Source of the DNA: Blepharisma japonicum
Taxonomy: Eukaryota > Ciliophora > Heterotrichea > Heterotrichida > Blepharismidae
Reading direction: 5' to 3'
Length of the DNA stretch: 64,000 nt
NCBI GenBank assembly: GCA_949751835.1
Contig: CATKHK010000028.1
Span: forward strand, 1-64,000
In this document: positions 11,501 through 19,044 of the stretch, piece by piece
Layout of the letters: every line of letters begins with the position of its first letter
How positions within the stretch are numbered: position 1 is the stretch's first letter
Position numbers and translations under genes: made by a program
Notes under the pieces: model-generated
The model's database searches: none
Told to the model about the DNA's origin: nothing
The model's input: only the letters and a program-made list of their open reading frames with translations

Positions 11501-14500
11501 TTATAGAAGTTTGCTCATCTTGCTTTTTACTAGACTTCCTTTTCTCTTCTTCTTCTTCTTCTTCATTTTTGGTAGGCTCGGCTGAGATTTTCTCAGGTTC
11601 ACTTTCTTTTACTTTTTTAATTGGCTTATAAATTGTTTCCTGAGATTTTTGTGCTTTTCTTGATTCCAATTCTTCTATGGATGCTTTAGCCGATTCTGTA
11701 TTTTTTGTTTCCTCTTTTCCTCCTTCCATAGTAGCTTCTGTGTTTTGAGCAGGAGAAGCTTGGGTTTTACTGGTTTCTTCCACAGTGCTTTGACTATTAG
11801 ATAGCTCTTTAGAGTTTTGAGTAGGTTCAACATCACCTTTACCAAATTTTTCTGATTTTTCTACTTGTCCAGGAATTATTTGAACTTTATCTACTTCAGT
11901 TTTCTCTATCGATTTTTGTGTATGCTCATCATTTGTCTTGATCTCCTCTTTTGATTTTTGTACGGGCTCAGAAATTGTTTGAACTTTATCTTCTTCAGTT
12001 TTTTCTTTAGGCTCCACATTTGTCTTTGTCTCCTCTTTTGGTTTTTGAGTGGGTTCAGGGATTGCTTCAGTTTTACCTTCTTCAGTTTTTTCTTTCAGCT
12101 TTTGGCTAGGTTCCACACTTTCCTTAGTTTGCTCTTTTGATTTTTGAATGGGTTCAGGAATTGTTTGAGTTTTACCTTCCTGTGCTTTTTCTTTCGACTT
12201 TTCAACAGACTCTACACTTGTTTTGGTCTCTTCTTTTGATTTTTGAGCGGCTTCAGGAATTGCTTTAGTTTCGCCTTCTTTAGCTTTTTCTTTCGACTTT
12301 TCAATAGACTCTATACTGGTTTTGGTCTCCTCTTTTGTTTTTTGAATGGGTTCAGGAATTGTTTGAGTTTTACCTTCCTGTGCTTTTTCTTTAGATTTTT
12401 CAACAGGCTCCTCATTTGTTTTGGTCTGCTCTTTTGATTTTTGAATGAGTTCAGGAATTGCTTGAGTTTCGCCTTCTTTAGCTTTTTCTTTCGGCTTTTG
12501 ACTAGGTTCCACACTTTCCTGAGTCTGCTCTTTTGATTTTTGAATGGGCTCAGGAATTGTTTGAGTTTTACCTTCCTGTGCTTTTTCTTTAGATTTTTCA
12601 ACAGACTCCTCATTTGTTTTGGTCTCTTCTTTTGATTTTTGAGCGGCTTCAGCAATTGCTTGAGTTTCACCTCCTGTAGATTTTTCTTTCGACATTTCAA
12701 TAGAATCTATACTGGTTTTGGTCTCCTCTTTTGTTTTTTGAATGGGTTCAGTAATTGTTTTAGTTTTACCATCCTCTGCTTTTTCTTTCGACTTTTGACT
12801 AAGCTCTTCACTTGTTTTGATCTCCTCTTTTGATTTTTGAGAAGGTTCCGGAATTGTTTGAGCTTTACCTTCTTCAGTGTTTTCCTTAGGTTCTATACTT
12901 GTATTGGTCTGCTCTTTCAAATTTTGACTGGGTTCAGAAACTGTTATGGCTTTACCTCCTTCAGATTTTTCTTTAGACTTTTCAGCAGGCTCAGGAGCTG
13001 ATTGTTTTTTACTAGCATCTTCTTTGTTTTCTTTTGTGTTTAAAACAGAATCTGGAATTATTGGTGCTGATTGAGCAGGGGACTTGACTTCTTCAATCTT
13101 TGCAGCAGGCTTAACTTCTGATATTGATACATTTTCATGCTTTGTCTCTGATTTAACTTTTTCTTTTGCTTCGTTTGAAGGAGTTTGGTCAGCATGATGA
13201 GTTTGCTTAGCTTCATCTACTTTAGAAACTTCATTATTTTTTGCATCTGTACTTTGTTGTGCTGGAGTAATTTTTTCTTTCTCCTTTTCTTTTGCTATCT
13301 CAGGCTTAGATAGAGCGGATTCATCTTTAATTTTTGCTTGAGATGACTCTGCCATTTTCTCGGTTTCTTTTTTCGTTTTAGACTCCTCTACTTGCTCTTG
13401 GTGAGAAGCATTCTCACTTTGTTTTAGGACTTCAGAGACTTTATTTTTATTTTCTTCTACGTTTTTGATTGACACACTTGGAGTTGCTGAATCAGCTTTT
13501 GATTTAGACTCGATTGACGGTGTTTTGGCTTCTTCCTTAGGATCCTCTTGAGCAGTTTGAGATTTATCTTTTTGCTGAGAGAGATTTTCCGGAGCCTTAG
13601 ATTTCTTAGCTACCTCTAGTACTTGGGAAGTATCCTGAGGAATTTTGGACTCCTCTTTTGGATTTTGAGTGGTACTTTCAGAACTTTCTCCAGCTTGCTT
13701 CGTAGAATCCTTTATAGAAGTTTGCCCGTCCAACTTTTTAGAATCTTTTGTCTTTTCTTCTACTTCTTGAGCAGGCTGAATTGAACTTTTCTCAGGTTCA
13801 CTTTTTATTTCTTTTTTAGCTGGCTCAACATTAGTTTCCTGAGGTTTTTGCTGTTTTTTTGTCTTGGATTCTTCAGTAGATGCAGCTTCAGGCGTTTTAG
13901 ACGATTCAGTTTTTTGCATTTCTTCTTTCCCTGGTTTTGCAGTGCCTTCTGTTTTTTGAGTAGGAGTAATCTGAGCTTTGCTGGATTCTTCTGAGTTTGA
14001 TTTCTGTGTTGACTCAACTATTTTTTCGATTTTTTTAGGATCATTCTTATTTGTAGTATCTTCTGGAACATTGGCTGGCTTAGAAGACTTATCTTCTTCT
14101 ATTTTTTTTACTGGCTCAACTTTTGCAGCTTGCTCCTTATTTGATTGAGCTTTTTCTTTAGTTTCTTCATTAGTTTTCTGAGACATAGCAGTTTGGCTTG
14201 ATTTATTGTCTTCTATTTTAGCTGCATCTGCAGTTTTTGGTGTTGTTGTAGTTTTATCCTGCTCTTTTGCTGTTTCAGGCTTTGGTAAATGAGCTTCCTC
14301 TTTATCTTTTGATTGAGATTTCTCGGACTCTTTTGGAATGATTACTTCTGCTTTTTTTTGGGTAGGAATATTCTCATTTTGCATAAGCGCTTCACCTGAT
14401 TTAATTTTGCTTTCTTCTATCTTTGCTATTGGCTCATTTGATACCACTGATTTTCCTTTATTATCCTCTGATTTTTGCGTTGGCTGGACCAAAGAAGTTT

Positions 14501-15398
14501 TATCTTTCGTCTCTTCTGCTTGCTTAAGTTGATTAACTTGAGATTGTTCTTTTGTTGAGCTTTCAATAACTTTAGTTTTTTGGTCTGTTTGTGCTTTTTG
14601 TTCTTCATTATTTTTCACTTTTTTTAATTCTTCTCTATCGATATATCCTCTTGCTCCTGCCTTAATTGTAAGATCATTTATAGGTTGTTCTGCTTCTGCT
14701 TTTGCTTTTTGTTCTTCATTATTTTTCAATTTTTTTAATTCTTCTCTATCGATATATCCTCTTGCTCCTGCCTTAATTGTAAGATCATTTATAGGTTGTT
14801 CTGCTTCAACTTTTGCTTTTTGTTCTTCATTATTTTTCAATTTTTTTACTTCTTCTCTATCGATATATCCTCTTGCTCCTGCCTTAATTGTAAGATCATT
14901 TATTGACGAATCACTTTGCTTTACTTCCTTATTTTCTTCAATTGATGCTTTTCCATGTGCCTGCTCAGATTCTTTTTTAATTGATACATTTTCAGGCTTA
15001 CTTTCATTAGAGGGGGCACTTTTTGTTGTTTCTGACGACTTGGATTTACTTTTAGCCTCTTCTGCGCTTTCAGCAGGTTTGACCTGTTGAGAGGATTCTG
15101 GCTTTGTTTCTTTATTAGCTTCTTTAGCTGTTGTTTTAGCAGAGGTATTTTCAGTAGAGCCTGATATTGCAGATGTTTGAGATTTAGTCTCTTCATTGGA
15201 TTTTTTGGATGACTCTGCTGCTGATGTATTAGCAGAAATTTTGGATTCTTCTTGATGAGCTTGAGATTGATCAGAAATCTTTGATTTATCTGACTGTGGT
15301 TGACTTTCAGCTTGATTTACAGGCTCAGCTTTGGATTGAGACTGCTGGCTAGTTGATGATTTTTCTGAACTTTCTTTGGCGCTATTTTTTCCTTCCAT
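8508..15398 (-). CDS. Giant repetitive IQ-motif protein with C-terminal membrane anchor
   Basis: 2296 residues in one uninterrupted exon, dominated by Lys, Glu, Ser, Thr and Gln. In order: a Ser/Lys/Glu-rich N-terminus; three 37-residue repeats (INDLTIKAGARGYIDREE type, about residues 163-265); a long disordered region with about 33-residue repeats containing QKSKEETKT and IPEPIQKSKEQ (about 810-1150); three IQ-like calmodulin-binding motifs (LIQSFARKYITKK near 1372, LIQSFARKYLTKK near 1476, LIQSVARKYLVEK near 1589); eleven 16-residue KAKEIEDKKNEEIEA repeats forming a charged helix (about 1718-1890); a conventional coiled coil (about 1900-2260); and a single terminal hydrophobic segment (IWMLMGIGVILAIIIY). 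It therefore looks like a tail-anchored, calmodulin-responsive tether or scaffold. Function is not known. Confidence 0.9.
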   Translation of the reverse strand: MEGKNSAKESSEKSSTSQQSQSKAEPVNQAESQPQSDKSKISDQSQAHQEESKISANTSAAESSKKSNEETKSQTSAISGSTENTSAKTTAKEANKETKPESSQQVKPAESAEEAKSKSKSSETTKSAPSNESKPENVSIKKESEQAHGKASIEENKEVKQSDSSINDLTIKAGARGYIDREEVKKLKNNEEQKAKVEAEQPINDLTIKAGARGYIDREELKKLKNNEEQKAKAEAEQPINDLTIKAGARGYIDREELKKVKNNEEQKAQTDQKTKVIESSTKEQSQVNQLKQAEETKDKTSLVQPTQKSEDNKGKSVVSNEPIAKIEESKIKSGEALMQNENIPTQKKAEVIIPKESEKSQSKDKEEAHLPKPETAKEQDKTTTTPKTADAAKIEDNKSSQTAMSQKTNEETKEKAQSNKEQAAKVEPVKKIEEDKSSKPANVPEDTTNKNDPKKIEKIVESTQKSNSEESSKAQITPTQKTEGTAKPGKEEMQKTESSKTPEAASTEESKTKKQQKPQETNVEPAKKEIKSEPEKSSIQPAQEVEEKTKDSKKLDGQTSIKDSTKQAGESSESTTQNPKEESKIPQDTSQVLEVAKKSKAPENLSQQKDKSQTAQEDPKEEAKTPSIESKSKADSATPSVSIKNVEENKNKVSEVLKQSENASHQEQVEESKTKKETEKMAESSQAKIKDESALSKPEIAKEKEKEKITPAQQSTDAKNNEVSKVDEAKQTHHADQTPSNEAKEKVKSETKHENVSISEVKPAAKIEEVKSPAQSAPIIPDSVLNTKENKEDASKKQSAPEPAEKSKEKSEGGKAITVSEPSQNLKEQTNTSIEPKENTEEGKAQTIPEPSQKSKEEIKTSEELSQKSKEKAEDGKTKTITEPIQKTKEETKTSIDSIEMSKEKSTGGETQAIAEAAQKSKEETKTNEESVEKSKEKAQEGKTQTIPEPIQKSKEQTQESVEPSQKPKEKAKEGETQAIPELIQKSKEQTKTNEEPVEKSKEKAQEGKTQTIPEPIQKTKEETKTSIESIEKSKEKAKEGETKAIPEAAQKSKEETKTSVESVEKSKEKAQEGKTQTIPEPIQKSKEQTKESVEPSQKLKEKTEEGKTEAIPEPTQKPKEETKTNVEPKEKTEEDKVQTISEPVQKSKEEIKTNDEHTQKSIEKTEVDKVQIIPGQVEKSEKFGKGDVEPTQNSKELSNSQSTVEETSKTQASPAQNTEATMEGGKEETKNTESAKASIEELESRKAQKSQETIYKPIKKVKESEPEKISAEPTKNEEEEEEEKRKSSKKQDEQTSIINPENKVEESAAKTPENTSQQSKEESKSHQDSGKESKSTDKTEQKGSETVQESQKVQDEKKEDAIRYDDTSKSSDGIVLIQSFARKYITKKMFKDIQVPKTDEIKESIPEDSTNISQSLAKIEQNKPESFQPSKIIESTSEKTEEKSKIPEKETKQVSQTEPTQENQPTDDSSKTEEGIVLIQSFARKYLTKKSFKDSLISKTEEEEEKSRQEDIANNTKPLQKVGEEKSEVSKIDESKNNADSTPAQKDEIVPAKKDETPIKDISIKTEDQLQPKSQEASDDKTKEIAASVLIQSVARKYLVEKDYIKFLKTENKEQKPEVSVEEEKESTEERPLQINEKSLDQSSKEKSIDKSTKEEISQKTIQDKIKEESKLLIEPQRKAEEGISGNSEEIKEKDNPSAEPEKKVEEGITENSEEIEAKKAKEIEDKKTQEIEAKKAKEIEDKKNEEIEAKRAKEIEDKKNEEIEAKRAKEIEDKKNEEIEAKRAKEIEDKKNEEIEAKKAKEIEDKKNEEIAAKKAKEIEEKKNEEIAAKKAKEIEDKKNEEIAAKKAKEIEDKKNEEIAAKKAKEIEDKKNEEIAAKKAKEIEDKKLEEEKEKAEKEKIEKAKQEEEKKQAAKKVEEAKEIERLEKLNKELLNKSIEIERKLEESKTLNSYLSHKQEQLISDEKSLELRVEQSKLAVKNIENQKNVLISQNKNLENSLENSEQILTSKLKAVEEKNNLINVRKEYLEEMSTVLRNFDEEYLLKTIESQQLDKEIDSKVNELHLKNELFDSSWSKLRDQNDAIDSIKENILKLKTSDFQIEMEIQGTVNTIESLKSIIKDKEMMLRNSRERQTDKENQYKVELKQLEKQEQEIISSNEYMLEQLDLKKIEIVSRSKFLSERKASPVRHSSPSRNISLDREYQSVKKQLFKDDDSVINDEIQYKYEKDIERLQEEYKLQQATTAEAKESFMKFQKELQAAYIHYQSSEELYSRNIWMLMGIGVILAIIIYNLII
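9731..10250. repeat. 48-bp in-frame tandem repeat
   Basis: Eleven adjacent units of 48 bp encode the 16-residue KAKEIEDKKNEEIEA(K/R) unit inside the giant minus-strand gene. Units differ by scattered base changes, many synonymous, and fall into two blocks: units ending EEIEA toward the protein N-terminus and EEIAA toward the C-terminus. This suggests stepwise duplication within an already diverged array. The period is a multiple of three, so unit gain or loss keeps the frame. Confidence 0.9.
11940..12970. repeat. About 99-bp degenerate coding repeat
   Basis: About ten imperfect units of roughly 33 codons in the giant minus-strand gene. Each contains a QKSKE(E/Q)TK block followed by KEKAxEGKTQ and IPEP. 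Units vary in length and sequence, so the exact count is approximate. Like the 48-bp array, it preserves the frame. Confidence 0.75.
14590..14910. repeat. Three 111-bp near-identical coding repeats
   Basis: Three units spaced 111 bp apart encode the 37-residue INDLTIKAGARGYIDREE repeat near the N-terminus of the giant gene. They are nearly identical at the DNA level, with only a few substitutions, so this duplication is younger than the other two arrays. The GARGYIDREE core stands out from the surrounding disordered sequence and may be a short binding module. Confidence 0.88.
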
Positions 15399-15776
15399 TT
15401 ATAAATTGAAGCTTTAACATTTCAATTTAAATAAATTAATCTCACTATGAAAAAATTATTGATTAAAATATTCTATACTGCTCTTCTATGGATAACCCAG
15501 TAAGAGCAAGAGATTTAAATAATTAATTTATCTTTAAATTTTAATTTCTGGTACTGGTCTTATTGCTATTAAGCGCGATTATTATTTTATATTTGCTTTT
15601 TTATTATAAATAATTAAATTTACTTGATTTATTTTATTTAAGGTAATTAAATGGCCGTTTCCCAGAATTATAAAAAACCTGCCTGCTGAGAAATTATATT
15701 CAATTAGTTTTAAAAAAAGCTTGTTTAGCTTTAATTCAACATAACCCTTTTAACTATTAGCTTTGTGATTAAGTAC
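15399..15776. other. Intergenic, AT-rich
   Basis: It separates the start of the giant gene from the stop of the next minus-strand gene, so it should hold the giant gene's promoter. A plus-strand frame from ATG 15488 ends in a hydrophobic run (LVLVLLLLSAIIILYLLF) but is broken by two TAA codons. I do not call it. Confidence 0.5.
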
Positions 15777-16463
15777 TTAAAAAAGTTCCTCATTGGTGCC
15801 CTCTAGCAAATAATTATTGATTTCTCTAATTTGTTGTATCAAACTTCCTAATTCATTTGGATACTTACCAACCCCTGCTTCAATTTCTTCAGGCTCAAAC
15901 CCAAATTCATCAAAAATTTCATCTTCAAGCATCCTCATCTTAATATTCAGTTCATTAGGATCTTCTTCATTTATTTCCCTAGATTTTGATATAGTAAATT
16001 GCATTATTTCAGTCAACCTCGCTGGATTGAGCAATGGCGACACATTTGTAACTAAAACTGTGCATACTTTACTAAACGCCAAAGCTACATCAGGGTCATT
16101 TTCCATATGGTTATAAGAATCATTTAATATTTCCTCAGTTAACCGTGAACGTTCAAGAACATCTGCAAACGCTTTTTCATTAGCCCTCCTGGCATGATCT
16201 TTTAAATCTCTTACACAGATTCTATATTCTCTTCCTCCTCGATGCAGATTTCTACGTTTCCTACGATTCAGCTTCAATAGTGTTGCAAAATTTTCTGAAA
16301 AAGCCTGACGTATTTGGTTAAGAACTCTTATCAAGGAAGCTTTATCAAGGAGCTTTATGGTGGAAAATTTCATTGCAGGCCCTCGTGTCTTCCAATACAA
16401 AATGCCAAGTGCGAAAATACAAAAGAGCCCTTCTATTACATAAAGAACCTTTTTCCTTTCCAT
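15777..16463 (-). CDS. Single-pass membrane protein, unknown
   Basis: 228 residues. The N-terminus is a short basic head followed by a hydrophobic segment (VLYVIEGLFCIFALGILYW, about residues 6-24) that should act as a signal anchor. The rest is a soluble, mainly helical, charged domain with a basic patch (RRKRRNLHRGGREYR) and an acidic C-terminal half containing a repeated pattern of hydrophobic helices. No catalytic motif or family was recognised. The start is the ATG at 16463, the stop TAA at 15777-15779. The next minus-strand gene upstream (NDUFS8) ends only 35 bp away. The two neighbours upstream are mitochondrial, which is at most a weak hint of a mitochondrial membrane location. Confidence 0.8.
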   Translation of the reverse strand: MERKKVLYVIEGLFCIFALGILYWKTRGPAMKFSTIKLLDKASLIRVLNQIRQAFSENFATLLKLNRRKRRNLHRGGREYRICVRDLKDHARRANEKAFADVLERSRLTEEILNDSYNHMENDPDVALAFSKVCTVLVTNVSPLLNPARLTEIMQFTISKSREINEEDPNELNIKMRMLEDEIFDEFGFEPEEIEAGVGKYPNELGSLIQQIREINNYLLEGTNEELF

Positions 16464-16498
16464 ATGGAAATTAAAGCTAATTATAAGAATGGCTTAAC

Positions 16499-17173
16499 TT
16501 ATTTTCTTTTGAACACCCATTCTAAGTTTCTTGCAAGCTGGGCTTCCCATCTGTCGCCGTTATCAATAAGCTTGGTTTTGGTAAAGAGCATGTCAGAATG
16601 AGCTATGGTTGCGAACTCAAAGTTAGAAGATAATACGATGGCATCGACTGGGCACGCTTCAGCACAGTATCCACAATAAATACATTTGGTCATATCAATG
16701 TCATAACGTGTTGTTTTCCTTGCACCATCTGGTCTAGGCTCTGCTTCGATCTTTATTGCTTTTGGAGGGCATGTGGCTTCGCAAAGCTTGCAAGCGATGC
16801 AACGCTCTTCACCAGTTGGGTATCTTCTGAGACTATGCTCACCACGGAATAGAGGGCTGAGAGGACCTTTTTCTGCAGGGTAATTGATAGTTACTTCTGT
16901 TTCAAAAGTGTGCATACCCATTGTCCAGACCATTTTCAAGATATCGGCTGCCCAGAATTTGCGATGCCAGTGGTTCAAGATGGATTCCCAATCCACGTCG
17001 GTGCGGATTTCCAGAGGGTGAGAACCAATTTCATCTTTGGTTGCCCAATAGTAATCTTGGTGTGGGGTGTAGTGGGGGTGGTTTTGGTCCATAGGCACTT
17101 GAGTGTAAGAGTATTCTTGTCCATCACTTCCTTTTTGCAATTGGGTGAATCTTCTTATAACTCTACGTATCAT
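16499..17173 (-). CDS. NDUFS8: NADH:ubiquinone oxidoreductase 23 kDa subunit (TYKY)
   Basis: 224 residues. Complex I peripheral-arm subunit carrying the two 4Fe-4S clusters N6a and N6b. Both binding motifs are complete: [12 protein letters not shown] and, about 40 residues later, [12 protein letters not shown]. The block between them (IKIEAEPR, then [11 protein letters not shown]) and the preceding [16 protein letters not shown] match NuoI/NDUFS8. The N-terminus ([15 protein letters not shown]) is basic and fits a mitochondrial presequence. Single exon with ATG 17173 and TAA. This gene is nuclear (standard-style gene with flanking nuclear genes), while in some lineages homologues are mitochondrial. 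Confidence 0.96.
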   Translation of the reverse strand: MIRRVIRRFTQLQKGSDGQEYSYTQVPMDQNHPHYTPHQDYYWATKDEIGSHPLEIRTDVDWESILNHWHRKFWAADILKMVWTMGMHTFETEVTINYPAEKGPLSPLFRGEHSLRRYPTGEERCIACKLCEATCPPKAIKIEAEPRPDGARKTTRYDIDMTKCIYCGYCAEACPVDAIVLSSNFEFATIAHSDMLFTKTKLIDNGDRWEAQLARNLEWVFKRK

Positions 17174-17234
17174 TATTTAATATTTAGTTAATTCTCTATT
17201 TAATTTCCATTTTAGACATAGGAAATAATTTGAA

Positions 17235-18443
17235 TTATGATTTTTCATCGTTTAATTTTGCAAGCTGCTCATACAGCCTCCTTTCTTCTCTTGTTAAGTG
17301 TTTAGGAATCATTACTGTGAATTTAATATAATGATCTCCTTTTTTCATCTGATTAGGAGGCAAGTGGCTTATTCCTTGACTCGCTAGTTTAACAGTTTGG
17401 CCAGGATTTGTACCTGGGTCTACATTTAACTTTATATTTCCTGCCAAAGTTTCGACATCTATTGTACCTCCAAGAGCCGCTTGGGAAACAGATAAAGATA
17501 CTTCTGAGTGTATGTCATATCCTTCTCTCTTAAAAATAGGATGAGGCTTTACTATAAACTTTATCAAAAGATCTCCAGGATTATCTCCATTTTCTGAAAA
17601 GTTTCCTCCCCCCTTGATTTTTAGTGAAGAGCCTGTATTAATGCCTGCTGGAACTGTGATTGTATCAGTATGTCTTTCATGGACTATACCTGCTCCTTTA
17701 CATGCAGTACAAAACGATTTTATTATTTTTCCTATACCTTGACAATTTTTACATGTGGTCTGGATTGTTATTGGACCTTTTTGGAACATTATGACCCCAA
17801 GTCCTCCGCAAAGATCACATTTTGCTGGAGAGGACCCTGGCTTAATTTTTGTGCCTTTGCAAGTATTGCAAATCGTCCTTTTGTCTAAAATTATTTGTTT
17901 TGTGACACCATTGACAGCTTCCAAAAACGAAATTTCCATAGTTAACACTATATCTTCGCCTTGGTAAACTTTATGATCATGATGTGAAGCTCCTTGGCCA
18001 AAAAAATCACCAAATTCGCTAAATAAGTCTTGAAAGCCTGTGAAGTTATTAGTAAATCCTTTACTTGTAAAGTTTCCAAAAGGATTAAATCCATTAAACT
18101 CAGAAGCATTGAATCCTGAAGCTTTTGCTTGCTCTTGTTCGTCTCCTGTCATTCCAGTATTATCATAAGCTTTTCTTTTTTCTAAATCACCCAAAGTTTC
18201 ATACGCATTATTAATTTCTGCAAATTTGGCTTTCGCATCATGAGATTTGTTGACATCTGGATGATATTTTTTAGCGAGCTCAAAATAGGCCTTTTTTATA
18301 TCGTTTTGAGATGCATTTGAAGAGATCCCTAAAATTTTATAGTAATCCTTTTTGTTCAGTAATCTTAATGAGCTTCGGAAACCTCTAATTTGTTGGTTCG
18401 GTAGTCGTATTAGCTGGATTTTTTTAACAATACGAAAAACCAT
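17235..18443 (-). CDS. DNAJA3: Mitochondrial-type DnaJ (Hsp40) chaperone
   Basis: 402 residues, close to bacterial DnaJ and Mdj1/Tid1. In order: basic N-terminal presequence ([20 protein letters not shown]); J domain (about residues 32-95) with YYKILGIS and the HPD tripeptide in KKYHPDVNK; a Phe/Gly-rich linker ([17 protein letters not shown]); a zinc-binding region with four CxxCxG-type repeats ([32 protein letters not shown]); and the C-terminal substrate-binding domains ([22 protein letters not shown]). It stimulates Hsp70 ATPase and holds unfolded clients. The presequence plus type I (DnaJA) layout supports a mitochondrial matrix location. Single exon, ATG 18443. Confidence 0.94.
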   Translation of the reverse strand: MVFRIVKKIQLIRLPNQQIRGFRSSLRLLNKKDYYKILGISSNASQNDIKKAYFELAKKYHPDVNKSHDAKAKFAEINNAYETLGDLEKRKAYDNTGMTGDEQEQAKASGFNASEFNGFNPFGNFTSKGFTNNFTGFQDLFSEFGDFFGQGASHHDHKVYQGEDIVLTMEISFLEAVNGVTKQIILDKRTICNTCKGTKIKPGSSPAKCDLCGGLGVIMFQKGPITIQTTCKNCQGIGKIIKSFCTACKGAGIVHERHTDTITVPAGINTGSSLKIKGGGNFSENGDNPGDLLIKFIVKPHPIFKREGYDIHSEVSLSVSQAALGGTIDVETLAGNIKLNVDPGTNPGQTVKLASQGISHLPPNQMKKGDHYIKFTVMIPKHLTREERRLYEQLAKLNDEKS

Positions 18444-19044
18444 TTCTAGAAATTATACATGATATTGCTTAATCCTCCTAAAATAGAACAAATATTTTTG
18501 ATTTACTAAGAGAAGAGAGTTTTTTTGTAATTTTATTCTTTGATTTTCTAAAATGAAATTTACAGATATTTGAAAACAAAATGATAACTTAATTTATACA
18601 GATATTCTCTAGAATACAATATTTTTGTGGATCTTAATAAAGTGCAGAACACTTCTAGTGTCGATTTTTGTAATGATTTTAAATTTACTATTAATTAGCA
18701 AAAATTCCAATTTTTTATTGATAGTAACTATAAGCCTAATTATCACTAATCAATAGATTTGGATTCTTAAATCTGCTTTTCTTGAAAGATTTTTTAAAAA
18801 ATACTTTAATAAATAACTATATGAGTGAATGCATACTTTTTCTAAGTCGACTGAAATGCACTCTTTCATTACTGGCAATTATGCTAGAAATAAATTATGT
18901 ATTTATTATATACCTTTTAATGAAAACGCAGCTTAATCAATCCGAATATCATTTAATGGCAATTGTGCTCCAGCATAAAGCTTATTAAGATATTAAAGCA
19001 TAAAAAATTCAAAATAACTTTAATTCTTGCAGTTCAAACAAAAT
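18444..19044. other. Intergenic, AT-rich, divergent promoter region
   Basis: It lies between the start codons of the DnaJ gene (minus) and IFT81 (plus), so it should contain both promoters. A 55-codon frame from ATG 18821 to TAA about 18988 is open (MSECILFLSRLKC start) but has no recognisable features and is of a length expected by chance when only TAA and TAG are stops. Nothing else is seen. Confidence 0.5.

Noticed and set aside
9217-12833. Many plus-strand and alternate-frame ORFs (up to 208 codons, Ser/Phe-rich) inside the giant gene
   Set aside because: They are antisense or frame shadows of the Lys/Glu repeats; the minus-strand 2296-codon frame explains them all.
15488-15613. Small hydrophobic plus-strand ORF with two internal TAA codons
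   Set aside because: Two stops, no intron solution, and hydrophobic runs arise easily in AT-rich DNA.
18821-18988. 55-codon plus-strand ORF
   Set aside because: Length within chance for a code with only two stops, and no motif, homology or compositional support.
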